Below, one piece after another: positions 1 through 11,637 of a stretch of 36,021 bases of DNA (position 1 is the stretch's first letter; every line of letters starts with the position of its first letter). A program made the position numbers and the translations under genes. A model generated the notes under the pieces. It saw only the letters and a list, made by a program, of their open reading frames with translations. It did no database searches and was not told the origin of the DNA. This DNA is from Cruorifilaria tuberocauda. Its lineage: Eukaryota > Nematoda > Chromadorea > Rhabditida > Onchocercidae. Location: positions 1 through 36,021 of the forward strand of contig JABVXU010000541.1 in assembly GCA_013365365.1 (NCBI GenBank), read 5' to 3'.

Positions 1-112
1 ATTATTATTATTTGTGTAATATATTAAATTTATAAATTCTATTTTTAAACTATCTTACAATTAATTACAATGGATCATCCGGAATTGATAAATTCATGAT
101 ATCATCATTCAG

Positions 113-1133
113 GAATGGGACAACAACCAACAACACCAATGGCCGATTCACCGAATATGAACATTCAGTCATCGGTCCGACAAAAAAGTCCACCACAACA
201 ACGTGTTCCAACATTTTCCCTTCCAACGGTTTAACTTTTAAATTTTAATTTCTAAATTAGTTCATTAATTAAGTTTAATATTGAAAATCAAGTATTCCAT
301 AAGGCTATCAGTTATAGTTGTTGGTTAGCAAAAAAAGTTTTAAATATTTTTAAAAAATTTTTTAAGCCTAAAATTATTTGATGAAAAATATTAGTTCTTT
401 TTTAAATTAATAAATTACATTACTTTTATTTGCTAATTTTTTTCTTTTATACTTTTTTATAAATTTTACTTATATTTACTTACGCTTATAACTTATATAT
501 ATATATATATATAAATACTTATAACTTTATTCTATTATTGTTCTTCTTTTTTGATTTAAATGCTGCAATCGATTCATATTTAACATTTAATTCGTTGATT
601 CTAAAATTTAAACAATTAACTCAATTAGTTGTTTAATTTGCCGGAAAAAAATCGTTCATTCTCAAGATTATATTATCAGCAAAATTAACCTTTGACTTTT
701 CATGTTGCACTTTTACACTTTTCATTTACTTTCTAGCTTGTGGCCATTTCTAATGTTTCTTTCATCAAATTTCAAATCACTGATCGATGTTTGAAAATTT
801 CCAAAGGAAAAACTAAAGCATTTAAATTAGCTCATAACTCAATAATTACTTAAATTCAAATTTGAACTGCTTGAATTCCAATTGAAAGCACAATTGAAGA
901 ATTGACGAATTTTTGATTTAAAAAAAAAAGTTAATTTATAGGTACAGTATGATGAGCAACCAATCCAGAATTCCGAATATTATCAACAGGAACCGGTGCA
1001 ACCGTCGGTGCCAACTCAAAATATTCCTCAAAGACCGACGTTACAGCGTGCTGATTCGAAAGGTTTCGATGATTACGATGAAGAAGATTTCCGTCATGAT
1101 ACACGTGAATCTCGCAGCAATTATCATTACTAA
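113..1133 (+). CDS. 3' end of an unrecognised gene with a Q/P-rich C-terminus (two exons, 5' partial)
   Basis: Two exons join in phase. Exon 113-228 follows a TTCAG acceptor and ends at a GTTTAA donor. Exon 942-1133 follows TTATAG and ends in TAA at 1131-1133. The reading frame gives a peptide beginning MGQQPTTPMADSPNM, running through a Q/P/S-rich stretch (QEPVQPSVPTQ), then an acidic patch (FDDYDEEDF) and a basic/Tyr-rich end (RESRSNYHY). There is no recognisable domain. It looks like the disordered tail of a larger protein, whose main part would lie left of the window. The frame is closed by a stop at 97-99, so the exon cannot start further left. The ATG two bases after the acceptor could also be a trans-spliced start of a short isoform. 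Base composition is clearly less AT-rich than its surroundings, and the phase match across the intron supports the call. Function unknown. The open frame at 949-1137 is a shadow in another frame. Confidence 0.65.
229..941 (+). other. Intron between the last two exons of the left-hand gene
   Basis: 713 bp of AT-rich DNA bounded by GTTTAA and TTATAG. It contains a (TA)n run at 494-513 and no open coding stretch. If retained, it ends the protein two codons into the intron. Confidence 0.6.
494..513. repeat. (TA)n microsatellite
   Basis: An uninterrupted TA dinucleotide run inside the intron of the left-hand gene. Confidence 0.9.
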
Positions 1134-2158
1134 ATAACTTAAATAACTTATCCTCATTTTATAATTGTTAATGAATTCAAGCAGTAATAATTAGAAAAAT
1201 AGTAATAATTAGAGCAACATGGTAATACTAATTAGGCTTTCAATGAATGCAATACTTATTATACCATTTAACATTTGAAGCCGAAGATTCTTACTTTAAA
1301 AATTATTTATTTACTTTTTTTTTTCCTCGTTATATTTCAATTTAAATAGCTCAATTATTGAAATAATTGATAGATTGTTAACATTTGATGCCAAAAATTC
1401 TTATTGTAATTTATTTTAAATATTTCAAAGGAATTAAAATGGCATTCTTTTTGCAATTGTTATTTTACTTTATGTTAGAAAATTTTCAATAGGTTTAAAA
1501 AAAAAATATTTCATACTGAAATTATGATTTCTTTTCTTATTTCAATTGCATAGTTTTGTTACTTTGTAGAGATTCATTTGTTCCTCATTTGTGCCTTTTT
1601 TTTTTTTTTCATTCTTCTCATTGTTTTCTTAGATAAAATATTATCGAAATTTGTCTTTTAAATTTCAAATAATCGAAAATTGGAGCGAACTAAAGAAGAA
1701 AAAGAAAAGAAAAGAAAAAAACATCAGGGAAAATCCCTAAGGGTTAATAAATTTATTTCTAAAAATTTAAAATTTTAAAGCAAATATGAAAAATGCAAAA
1801 GATTCAATGCATATAGAAATTTATTCTTAACAGTGAAATGATAACGAATGTAACTTATCTTTTTTTTTTTCAAAAATAAAATAATGAATCAAGCTTAATT
1901 AATATCGAGCTTAATCAAGCTGAATTAACATCTATAGTGATTGATAATTTGATGAATTTATGATAAAATTTTATTTGATAAAATAAGAATAGCATTGATG
2001 TGATAGGAAGTTTTTAAAATGTTGAACATTGATCAATTTGATCCTTTCTAAAAAAACTGTAGTATTATATAATTTATAGTATATATGATCTATAATCTAA
2101 TGACAATTTCAGCTCAAATGATATTTTTATGATACATATGATGGTGATTGCATATGAT

Positions 2159-2203
2159 ATTATCATTATAATCATTATAATCATTATTATCATTATAATT
2201 AAT
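2159..2203. repeat. 9-bp tandem repeat (ATCATTATA-like)
   Basis: About five imperfect tandem units of ATCATTATA are visible. This is simple-sequence DNA with no coding sense. Confidence 0.6.
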
Positions 2204-2795
2204 AATCACTAGAAAATTTCTTATCGATATCGTGGAATGTAAAATTAAACTTAGCAATGCTCCAAGTAATGCCAGTATCAGTAATATCACTTGTCATTAA
2301 ATGATATATTCGTTTAATTAATTAGCGAAAAACTTGAAAATCTAAAACGAAAAATTCGTCACTGCAGGATTGAGTAATCCAAGAAATAGATGATCAATAA
2401 ATCGATATTTGATTAGATAATTTCATGATCATATTATGCAACATCATATTTAATTTCTTTATCAGCTTATATATTTAATGAAATTTTTTGACAATTTTTA
2501 CTGAAAAGCCATGAAAACATTTCACTTTTTAGTAACAGTGAAAAAGTTAACAGAATATTCCTGAGAAATAAAAAATTTATTTCAATAAAAATTCACATAA
2601 TTCTAAAAATCATCAATAATAAAAATCCGGAAAATATTATACAAATGCGTTAAAATTAAGTAATTCAGAATTACATCTTCGAAATATATCAATTAGATGA
2701 GTGATGGGATAAAGAAAAGAATGAAAATCTTTCAATTTTCTAATCTATCAGTCATTTGTTTGATCGGATGATTTAAAATTTTGTTTTTTTTTCTT

Positions 2796-2898
2796 GAAAT
2801 TACTCTTTTTTTGCAATATTTTCATGAGAAATATGAACTTGTAAAGTTGTAAAGTTCGTATTTTTTCATGAAAATATTGCAAAAAAAAGAGTGATTTC
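2796..2898. repeat. Long imperfect inverted repeat just past the LSD1-like stop codon
   Basis: The left arm (2796-2840) runs from GAAATTACTC to ATATGAACTT. The right arm (2852-2898) is its near-exact reverse complement. The loop is about 11 bases. The differences are a few mismatches and single-base indels, partly in the A/T runs. On the minus strand it starts about 57 bases after the TAA at 2955, so it would form a stem in that gene's 3' UTR. It may equally be a small palindromic element. Confidence 0.8.
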
Positions 2899-2954
2899 CA
2901 ATTTCATATGTTTCTCAGTAAAATAAATGAGCAGAAATGTAAAAATTTTCCAAA

Positions 2955-4924
2955 TTAAGCGGTTTCTCCTTCCGGATCAGTTTCAATTCTATAAGGAATT
3001 CCAAGTAACATATCGGCGATACGCCCAGCTTCACGTAAACCCGATAAATATGCGCCATGAATCTGAAGACATTCAAAAAAAAAGATATTGAAAAATCATA
3101 TTATACAATTAGTAATAACACAAGTCAACATTTGAAAATAATTTAAAACTAAGACAAAAGTATTATTTCAATGAAAATTATTAATGAATGGTGCTAAATG
3201 AAAGGAAAAAAAAAGTACGATTTAAACTAACCGATCCAGGATGCTCTCGACAGGTATGTTCACCGGCAAAAAAAACTCGATCAAAGCCCGTTGAATCTTT
3301 CACTGATGCTGCTAAATTATCATATGCATCCACTAAAATTTTAATTAATTTATCTAGAAAAACTAGAAATCAGGAAAAGTATTTGAGCAATTAAATTAAT
3401 TTCAAACTTAATTACTGCAATATTTTCTTTAATATCGATTTTCAAATAAAAATTTCTGGTTGATAAATTCTATTTAAATGGATTTACATGTGCAATTTGA
3501 TGGAACATAGCTAAAAGCGCCACATGAAAAACGATCAGATCTCCAACGTGTGATAATTACATCTGTTGGCTAAAAAAAAAAGAAATATGAATTTTTTAAA
3601 TTTCTCTAAAATAGCATTACATTAAATTTTAATTTTAAATAAAATTTTTTTCTTGACAAATATTTATGATTTATATTAATGAATGAATTAATGTTGTAAT
3701 ATTTCATAAGATTATTTATTTAATAAATCATGTAATGCTAAGGAATAGCATTATCGATTGATTCTTTTAGTAAAATCACAATTTATCATATACCTCTTTT
3801 GGACATGCTGGACCAAAAATAGCAGAAAGGAAATTCATGATTTGATAAACAATAATATCACCCGGTACTTCTTCAAGAGCATTAGCCGAATCTCCCGATA
3901 CAAGTGCAATGAGAATTGGTTTATCGCGATGAGCTTGAAACATAAACATTTCACCACGACTAGTTGCACACCTTTAAAAAAAATAAAAATATTCACTGAA
4001 ATATTAATATAGAATATTTCAAATAACAATGTTAACATTATAACAATAATGCTATATTTCATTCAGGTATATTAATCAATAACTTAAATAATTAATATAA
4101 ATAACTAACATAGTATCTGATATTTGTCCGAAAACACGTGTATTCTCCCAGAATGATTTCTCGAAAAATAGTATAATCTAAAATTTGAAAAAAAAATTAA
4201 ATAGTAAATTTTAATAAACTTAATTAAACTTTAACTATATTTTTAAAATGATAATATTGATAAAAGAAAGTTATAATTTTTGAAATCAATAATTAAATGA
4301 TTCTATCAAAATTCCCTCTCACTTTATTAACATTTCCAAAACCAAGCGAATTGATAGCATCAATTTTCCAACGAGGTAACTCGGGATGAAATATTGGTGC
4401 ATTGGGTCGATTTCGTATTGATCGTTTAAGAACACCAAGTGGTATGGTACACAATACACAATCACCATTGAAAATCACTTCACGAGTACCATTTACCAAA
4501 CATTTTACATTCACTCCTAAAATGAGGTTAACTGGTTGATGACAGATAAAATAAATAACTAAACTTTTATGATTTAAATTCATAAAAATCTCAAATAATT
4601 TAAAAGTGATAAAAATTTTTCATCAAAATCAATTCAAAATTATTTTTAATTAAGTTTTTGTCTTACAAAAAAAAAAGAAAATCCAAACTTTCCGTCTTTT
4701 TATAACAAATATGCTTGAAAACTTTTGCAGCAGAAATTCCACCTTAATTAATTAGTACTTTAAAAGAATATCAAATTTAATTAAATGATAATTTAAACAA
4801 AAACAAAAGGTAAGAAAAAAAAACGAACTTTCTCCTTCATATTCAATTTCCTGTACGACATGATCAAGATAGACACGTAAATCATTGCAAAGAGTAATCG
4901 GAAATTTGATAAGACCTTCAGTAA
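2955..4924 (-). CDS. LSD1/KDM1-type flavin amine oxidase (histone lysine demethylase), C-terminal 274 residues, 5' partial
   Basis: Seven minus-strand exons join without a phase error: 4829-4924, 4323-4516, 4110-4177, 3794-3971, 3488-3569, 3232-3332 and 2955-3062 (stop TAA). Introns are 138-312 bp. Visible landmarks match the second half of the KDM1A amine-oxidase domain: VLCTIPLGVLKR, GFGNVNK (Lys equivalent to the FAD-facing Lys661 of human KDM1A), FFEKSFWE, TSRGEMFMF, ITRWRSDRFSCGAFSYVP (TRW and the active-site Tyr region), FFAGEHTC (FAD pyrophosphate/flavin contact) and HGAYLSGLREAGRIADMLLG. Family members remove methyl groups from histone H3 lysine 4 in the nucleus, using FAD and O2. Human KDM1A has about 850 residues, so roughly two thirds (SWIRM, Rossmann FAD motif, tower) is missing here. 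The first exon begins mid-codon, so earlier exons must exist or have been lost. Nematodes have several paralogues (spr-5, lsd-1, amx-1). I cannot say which this is, but the C-terminal motifs favour the LSD1 branch over LSD2. Confidence 0.9.
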
Positions 4925-6413
4925 CTGAAAATAATTTTCAAATTAATCTGGAATTAATTTTTAAAAATTAATTCAAAAATTAAAATATAATTATTAATAT
5001 AATTATAATACATAATATTATTTATTTGTTTTGAATTCATTAAATCCCATCTAAAATATCTTTAAATAAACAATTTTTTTCATTTTAAAAAAAAGAAGGA
5101 AAAGCAGTTTTCAAAATAATAATTTAAAAAATTGCAATTTCATATTTGAAAAGATGAATTAATTATAGAAAGTAAAATTTAAATTAATTTATTATTTCTC
5201 ATACTTTTCGTTCATTTCTAACTTTCGAATATAATTTCATCCCTGAATGAAACATAAATTTCCTTTTTTTTTTCTCTTTCTGACGCAATGGTATAATTTT
5301 ATTGATAATGGCATTACTGGTCAATTCGACGTTGAGTGGTAGGATTGAAGTATGGGTACTTAAGGGTTAAAGGTCGAGTGGTACTTGTCTGCATCTAATT
5401 CTCAGCAAGCAAGGAAAAAAAAACCAAACTGCATCAACTAATAAGTGGAAAAGGAATTGGAAAGATAAGATAGGAAACAGGTGGGATAAAACTTCTCTAT
5501 TTACCACTCTATAATGAATAATTTTAATCCATCATTTTAACTCTCAAGAAAGATTTACTTGAAATTTTCAGCTTAACACCTAGCTATTAATTCTAATTTG
5601 CATAAATCTTTAAGATTTAAAATCCCTATAATTATATTCAAAAAAAAAATCACATTAAAGTAACAATGATGATATTATTGGGAGAAAAATATTGGTAAGG
5701 ATTTGAAAAATAAAGAGATAATAGTGATAACAATAACAACAGAACTTATCATTTATTTATCAGTAACATTTATCAAAAAAAAAAAAACTAAAAATTGATA
5801 GTAGATGAAGCTATTGATGAAATCCCTCAAAGACAATTATCATTAGTGACTTTATCAGACCACTTTAAAATCATTACAGCTAATAGCCGTTAGCTTTTTT
5901 TCAACAACTTGTCATCTGTAGTATCCAATTTAGAGAGAAGATGATCTGATATCATCATTTAGGCTGAGCAATAGGATATTTCGTATCAAATAACAATAAA
6001 CTCTTCACAATAACCCACCATTTATTGTAACAGAAATGGTAGAGATATTTCTTTTTTTTTTGGAACTCTATAAAATTACTGTAGTAAATAATTAAAAAAT
6101 TAAATTTTCAATTATAATAAGAAATTACAATAAAATAAAAATTCAATTAAAAACAAAGATTTGAAAAGCTGAAAGAAATAATGAAATTTTTGTTATTTAA
6201 ATCTTCTTTTATCAGTATTGTTTTTTTCCTATCAAATATTCTAATTCAAAATATTTCTTTTAATTTTCCATACCTTCCCTTTCAAAATTCTATTCATTTC
6301 ATTTCTTTTTTCCTGGTTGACCTTTTGAATTTCTTCTTTCCTAGTTGACCTCTTGAATGAGTAATGGATCCATTAGTTTCAACCTCTATCACCTCCCCAT
6401 ATAAGCTAATAAC
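4925..6413. other. Upstream of the last recognised LSD1-like exon; no gene seen
   Basis: The base before 4924 is preceded on the minus strand by TTTCAG, a normal acceptor, so this DNA begins as an intron. I looked for an exon carrying the expected preceding motif (a GY-rich loop before the FAD-domain strand) and found none. A slightly less AT-rich patch at 5280-5500 is interrupted by stops in every frame. A 28-bp tandem duplication lies at 6309-6359. Confidence 0.5.
6309..6359. repeat. 28-bp tandem duplication with a TTGACCT motif
   Basis: Two near-identical units, TTCCTGGTTGACC... and TTCCTAGTTGACC..., start at 6310 and 6338. Each carries TTGACC, a nuclear-receptor half-site on the reverse strand. 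Confidence 0.65.
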
Positions 6414-6639
6414 ATGGAAGGATCAGTTGAGAAGGGTTATTACATAATTCACACCATTGGCAACAATTATGCTGGCGGTATTATCCATTAACCATTTCAG
6501 CCAAATTAAGGTATCTCTCTCTTATTAGCAAGCTATCTTATTAATATATTCATCTTCTCCAATATCCGATACTTCATATTTTACCATCAAAAAACCATAC
6601 CGCTTCCTTCAATATTACATATTCACTAACTTTAACAAA

Positions 6640-6813
6640 CATACATCTGTGCGTGTATGTCGGTGTATGTTTCTGTATGTGTGCATGTTTGTGTGTGTAT
6701 GCTCATTGTATACACCAGTAAACATTTCATATATATCTGTGTATGTATGTATGTGTATTTTATGTATGTTTCTTTTACAGAAATATGTATGTGTATTGTG
6801 TGTGTATAAACAT

Positions 6814-6845
<32 letters not shown>

Positions 6846-7000
6846 CGTGTTTGTGTGTGTGTATTTATGCTTATTTTATACGCTAGTAAACATTTCAAAT
6901 ACATTTATTTGTGTTTGTGTATGTTTATGTATGTGTGTGTGTGTGTGTGTTTATGTATATATGTAGGTACATGTGTATGTGTATGTTGATGTATGTGTCT
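6640..7000. repeat. (TG)n/(TATG)n microsatellite tract
   Basis: About 360 bp of TG, TATG and TGTGTA units with purer (TG)n cores at about 6826-6846 and 6930-6951. Open frames of 90 and 105 codons cross it on both strands (THTHTH and CVCVCV patterns). They are artefacts of the repeat. Confidence 0.92.
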
Positions 7001-7003
7001 GTG

Positions 7004-7066
7004 ATATTTTATTGTTGTAATAATGTATACACTTAGTGTATATGCATTATTACAACAATAAAATAT
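7004..7066. repeat. Near-perfect hairpin directly after the TG tract
   Basis: The left arm begins ATATTTTATTGTTGTAATAATG. The right arm ends with its exact reverse complement. The only mismatch is a two-base insertion near the loop. The stem is about 30 bp with almost no loop. Confidence 0.85.
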
Positions 7067-7125
7067 CGTTGTAATTAATTAAAATAAAACGAAAAGGAAA
7101 AATTCATGCATTATCATATAGTTTA

Positions 7126-7163
7126 TCACGTAAATCACGTAAATAACGTAAATAACGTGAAAC
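7126..7163. repeat. 9-bp tandem repeat of CACGTAAAT/AACGTAAAT
   Basis: Four to five tandem units, TCACGTAAA then AACGTAAAT, ending in AACGTGA. Each unit contains ACGT, the core of bZIP and E-box-like sites. Confidence 0.6.
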
Positions 7164-7358
7164 AAAGACAATAAATATTTACGATAAATACATAATTTAC
7201 TATCTCTACTTCAATAATTATTCATTTCATTTGGATTCCAAAAATTTTTATTGGAACCAATTTGCATTTCATTTATTCATTTTGTCTAATTTATAATGAC
7301 CTCAAAGTAACTGGTGGAAAATGTCAGGAAAAATCTTCAAATTTGCATAAATAAAATT

Positions 7359-7395
7359 GAGAGAGAGAGAGAGAGAGAGAAAGGAAGAGAGGAAA

Positions 7396-7431
<36 letters not shown>

Positions 7432-7440
7432 AACAGAGAA
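7359..7440. repeat. (GA)n microsatellite
   Basis: Two GA runs are separated by an AAGGAAGAGAGG-like stretch. This is the only long tract of this class with purines on the plus strand. A 73-codon open frame through it is an artefact. Confidence 0.93.
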
Positions 7441-7489
7441 ATAAATGTGACAGTAAAAGCACTGTTTCAACGGAAACAAACGAAAATCA

Positions 7490-7552
7490 ACCATTTCTAT
7501 TAATTTATTTATGGGTTTTAAACCATTTCTATTAATTTATTTATGAGTTTAA
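7490..7552. repeat. Short direct duplication, about 32 bp
   Basis: The unit ACCATTTCTATTAATTTATT plus TATGGGTTTTAA occurs twice back to back with two differences. Confidence 0.7.
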
Positions 7553-7811
7553 AACAGAATAAAATCATCCTTGAAATGACAATACTGTTAAATTTAAAGG
7601 TTTCATAGTAAATTTAAAAATTCGAGTAAACATTCGATCATTTCAACCTTGAAACTAATTAATTCATCAATATTCTAAACATATATATAATGAAATTAAA
7701 TAAAATTACATTTCATTTAAGTTATATAAACATATAAATTGTTTATTGAAATAAGCAGAATATATTGCTAAAAACAATAAAAATGAAATATTGCGATAAA
7801 TTTATGACTAT

Positions 7812-7985
7812 CATGATTATAATATACTTTATCACTATAATAAACTGAAATTATAATATACATTACCATTACTACAAACTAAAATTATGATATACTTTAT
7901 CATTATTATAAACTAAAATTATGATATACTTTATCACTATCATAAATTGAAACTATGATATACTTTATCATTATCATATATACTT
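7812..7985. repeat. 34-bp minisatellite, about five copies
   Basis: The unit AAACTAAAATTATGATATAC followed by TTTATCATTATTAT repeats with small changes. The right-hand three copies are the most regular. Confidence 0.75.
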
Positions 7986-8475
7986 TAACTACATTTCAGA
8001 TAAACTATTATTCAAAAAAAGTATCATAATTATTGAAAAATTTTTTAAAACAATAATTATTTTTATTACTTGTCACAGTTTTTTTTTCATCGATTCAATA
8101 TTATATATTATAAAAATTAAATTAGTTTATTTTTGTATTTATTTTTTTGTAATTAGAAATAAGAAATCAACGAATGATAATTTCTGGGTCAAATGTCAAT
8201 CGAAATGATTATTAATCTCTTGCTTTCTATTTGTTTCAATAAATCTTATATCAGATATATACATATATATTTATTCTAAATTGATCTTTACAAATACTGA
8301 CAGAATTCTTAAGGGAATTGAATAAATGTAAAATATAAACATATACCTTCCGGATCACATTAATACATACAATTTAATATGCATATGTAATTAAAATAAT
8401 GAGAAAATGCAAATAGCTGACCTTTTACTATCCTTAAATTCTGACCTTTTGTCATTCATAAATTCTTTCTAATAT

Positions 8476-8476
<1 letters not shown>

Positions 8477-8515
<39 letters not shown>

Positions 8516-8523
8516 TCTCTCTT
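8477..8523. repeat. (CT)n microsatellite
   Basis: A long CT run with a few TTT interruptions at its right end. Confidence 0.93.
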
Positions 8524-8576
8524 TATCATTTTTTGCTAAATTTATGATAAATAAAGGATTGATTATATCAAAAATT

Positions 8577-8731
8577 TTTAAATATTTTACTAAGTTGTAA
8601 TATCAATAAATGATTAGCTTATTTGTTGATAAATATTTCATTTATATTTTTTAAATTCATGCCAAAAAAAATGAAATATAAATAAATAAGCTAATCATTT
8701 TGTCGATATTACAATTCAGTCAAATATTAAT
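8577..8731. repeat. Palindromic element of about 155 bp
   Basis: The left arm runs through TTGTAATATCAATAAATGAT and TAGCTTATTTG. The right arm, through AATAAGCTAATCATTTTGTC and GATATTACAA, is its reverse complement with scattered mismatches. Arms are about 65 bp with a short unpaired centre near 8650-8665. It has the shape of a small foldback/MITE-like element, but no clear target-site duplication is seen. Its right end touches the first copy of the next duplication. Confidence 0.75.
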
Positions 8732-9372
8732 GAACAATTAGTTATTTGTTAATATTGCAATTTAATAAAATTTTACAAAAATCATAATTATTGGAAAAAG
8801 TTATGTAACATTTTTTCAAGCATGAATTTGATTAGGAAATTATTCATCCAAGATTAAAGATTGCTATATTCCTCTCGATCATCAATAATCTAATCAGTTA
8901 TCTCGATTTTTCTGCTAGATCTCATTAAAATTCAATTTTTAAATAACCATTAAGAAGCATAACTGAAACTAATTGAAACTTAAACCAACTTATCGTTTAC
9001 ATTATCAAAGTTTCACTTCCATAGCATATCAGAAATGAAATTTATTATAAATAAAATAATAAAGAGAACATTAAATTAATGAACAATTAGTTCTTTATTA
9101 ACATCCAAATTTAATAAAATTTTACAAAAAGGTTATGCAACATTTTTTCAAGCATAAATTTGATTAGGAAATTATTCATTCAAGATTAAAGATTGCTATA
9201 TTCCTCTCGATCATCAATAATCTAATCAGTAATCTCGATTTTTCTGCTAGGTCTCATTAAAATTCAATTTTTAAATAACCATTAAGAAGCATAATTGAAA
9301 TTAATTGAGACTTAAACCAACTTATCTTTTACATTATCAAAGTTTCACTACTATAGCATATAAGGAATGAAA
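8728..9372. repeat. Tandem duplication, two copies of about 300 bp
   Basis: Copy 1 (8728-9041) and copy 2 (9077-9372) share long identical stretches, for example GATTGCTATATTCCTCTCGA, followed by TCATCAATAATCTAATCAGT and AACCATTAAGAAGCATAA. Copy 2 lacks a block of about 17 bases after the ACAAAA run and has a dozen or so substitutions. Both copies lack an open frame of useful length. It is a segmental duplication of non-coding DNA of unknown role. Confidence 0.85.
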
Positions 9373-11110
9373 TATGATATAAAATTATAAAGAAGGAGAG
9401 AATTTCATTTGGGAAAAGAAAAAAAAATATTACTATCAACGAAATAATTCTAATTAACAGAAGTTAATTACTAGAAAGAAAAATAAAACAATTTTCTTTT
9501 TTTAGAAATATACCGGAAAAACCTATCAGTGATAAGAGTGATAAGAGCAAAAATGAGAAAAAAGCCTATTCTCAATCTTTTTTTTGATTTTCAATTATTT
9601 CAATGCAAAAAAACACCAATACTCCATTTTATTTCATTTGATTCAGGAAAAAAATATATATTTTTGAAATTTAATTTAAATACTAATTTAAGCACAAACA
9701 CTAATTTAATACATTTTTTTTTTGGCAATGACGCACATTAAAAAATCTTTTATTTCTCTAATATTTCTAATATAAAAATGGATAAAATTAATTTTTTTCT
9801 AAAACGTATCAGTGAAATTTTTTAAAAATTTGAAACTCCTGAAATTTGAAAACAAACATGCATTTATGCCAAGTAGTAATAATAAATGAAAACAAGAAGA
9901 AATTAGTAATTGATAACAAAAACGATAAACAAAAATTGTCAATTTAAAATTTAATAAAAAATTAAAATTGTTAAAAAAGGGAAAAATCACTGAATCACTG
10001 TTAAAATCATGAAATCAAAATCAATTAAAAACCTTCTTTCCCATATTTTCTTCTTCACTTATCTCCAAACATTTTCTTTTTCAAATTTCAAATTTAATTT
10101 AACCATCAATAATTTAATTAATTTAATTAGCAAACATAACCTCCTTAAATTTTCATTTATTTTTCGAATCATTACACTTTTTTTCGAGAATCTAAATTAC
10201 AATGATTTAATTAATTTTTTTTTTTAAATTGTAAAATATCGAAAATATAAAGTAATTTTCTGTACGATCAATAATTTATAGATCGTAATTTTGAAATTTA
10301 ATGATTTTTTTAAAAGAAAATTTCGGACATTTTTTTCCGGTTTTCTTTCTGTCTTTTCTTTTCTTTCATTTCCTTTTTCTCTTTTATGTTACCGTTTAAG
10401 AAGAAACCGCAAAACTGGAAGCTAAAATTCATGCATTTGTTCCAAACATTTAAAATTCATTTAAGATTATTGTAACGGAAAAAAGAAAAGATCATAGGAA
10501 GGAGGAGAAAAAGAAAAAAAAATGATTAGTGAATATTACTGATTGGATCATTTAACTGACAACCGATGAAATAAATCCATTTCGTAAAATTTCGAAATTT
10601 CAAGAAAAAAAAAAGAAAATCATTTTTTTTGAAGTGAAGATGAGAGACACGAAGAAAAAAAGATATAAATTATTTGAATAATCAATTTTTATATTAAATT
10701 TATTGATTTTATATTAAATCATCAATCAATTGGAGGAAGATGAAAAGAAAGATCATGAAAATCAATAATATCATATTTAAATAATCAAGAAAAAAAAGAT
10801 AATAATAGAAAATATAATAGAATAATTTTAAAGAAAAAACAAAAAATCAATTAACCATTTTTTATTATCAAATCCTTACAGATAAATATATATTTTATTG
10901 ATTTTTCATAATATCAATAAGTAGAATATCAAATTACTTTGGAAATTTTATTAAAGTATTTGATTTTATTACTGTAAAACAACGTTAAAATTACAGTAAA
11001 ATAACTCTTCAAGAAAAAAAGAAATTCCTAATTAATACTAATCTCTCTGAAAAGATTCATTGGAAAAAGAAAAAAAAAGAAAAGATTTTCAATGATTTAT
11101 GATTTACTAA

Positions 11111-11175
11111 GGATTTCTTCATTTCGAAACAAAAAACTAAAAAGGATTTCTTCATTTCTGAACAAAAAACTAAGA
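11111..11175. repeat. 33-bp tandem duplication
   Basis: GGATTTCTTCATTTCGAAAC plus AAAAAACTAAAAA is repeated once with two or three changes. Confidence 0.7.
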
Positions 11176-11601
11176 ATGTGAAATATTTGAAAAAAAAAAG
11201 TCATAAGACAATTATTTGTTCATTATACTAAATTTATCGTGATAAAAATTTATAGATATTCTTTAATGTTTCTTCTTATTTCACATCATTTTTTCATTTT
11301 TCTTTCTTACAATTAAATTATCATTTTAGTGATATCATTGATATAATTCTAACATGATTCTACGATTCTATGACTAAATTTTAAGATGTATCTTTTTTTT
11401 TTTTAATTTTTTAAATATAAATTTTTTTTTTATTTTTTAAATATAAATTATTAAAAGATGTATCTTCCTGTTTTTAGTAATGAGAAAAATTTGTCCGTAA
11501 CGATAATGATAATCTTTCAAACCTTCCATTCGTTATATCCCATTATTTAAAGTAATTTCAAACTGTCCATTCTTCACCGATAAACTCATTTTGCAATATT
11601 T

Positions 11602-11637
11602 AACCGTATTTAGTACGGTAAAATACGGTAAAATCTA
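11602..11637. repeat. Inverted and direct ACGGTA motifs
   Basis: ACCGTATTTAGTACGGT forms a short dyad and is followed by a second ACGGTAAAAT copy in direct orientation. It could be a protein-binding site or chance. Confidence 0.35.

Larger units (their letters stand above)
1134..2954. other. Convergent 3' intergenic region
   Basis: This stretch separates the stop of the plus-strand gene (1133) from the stop of the minus-strand LSD1-like gene (2955). It must hold both 3' UTRs. An AATAAA-type signal is present on the plus strand near 1745. Other visible structure is a 9-bp ATCATTATA repeat near 2159-2203 and a long hairpin at 2796-2898. I see no other coding sequence. Confidence 0.6.

Noticed and set aside
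949..1137. 62-codon frame starting MMSNQSRIPNIINRNRCNRR
   Set aside because: Out of frame with the spliced last exon at 942-1133, which joins in phase with 113-228 and has the better composition.
3188..4062. Short plus- and minus-strand frames overlapping the LSD1-like exons
   Set aside because: Shadows or intron read-through of the exons at 3232-3332 and 3794-3971. The spliced minus-strand frame explains this DNA.
6632..6966. Open frames of 90 and 105 codons on opposite strands
   Set aside because: They run through the (TG)n/(TATG)n tract; the HT and CV repeats are dictated by the microsatellite.
7314..7535. 73-codon frame of ERERER repeats
   Set aside because: Generated by the (GA)n microsatellite.
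9529..10227. Three Phe/Asn/Leu-rich open frames
   Set aside because: Typical chance frames in AT-rich DNA, with no GC-rich third positions, splice sites or motifs.
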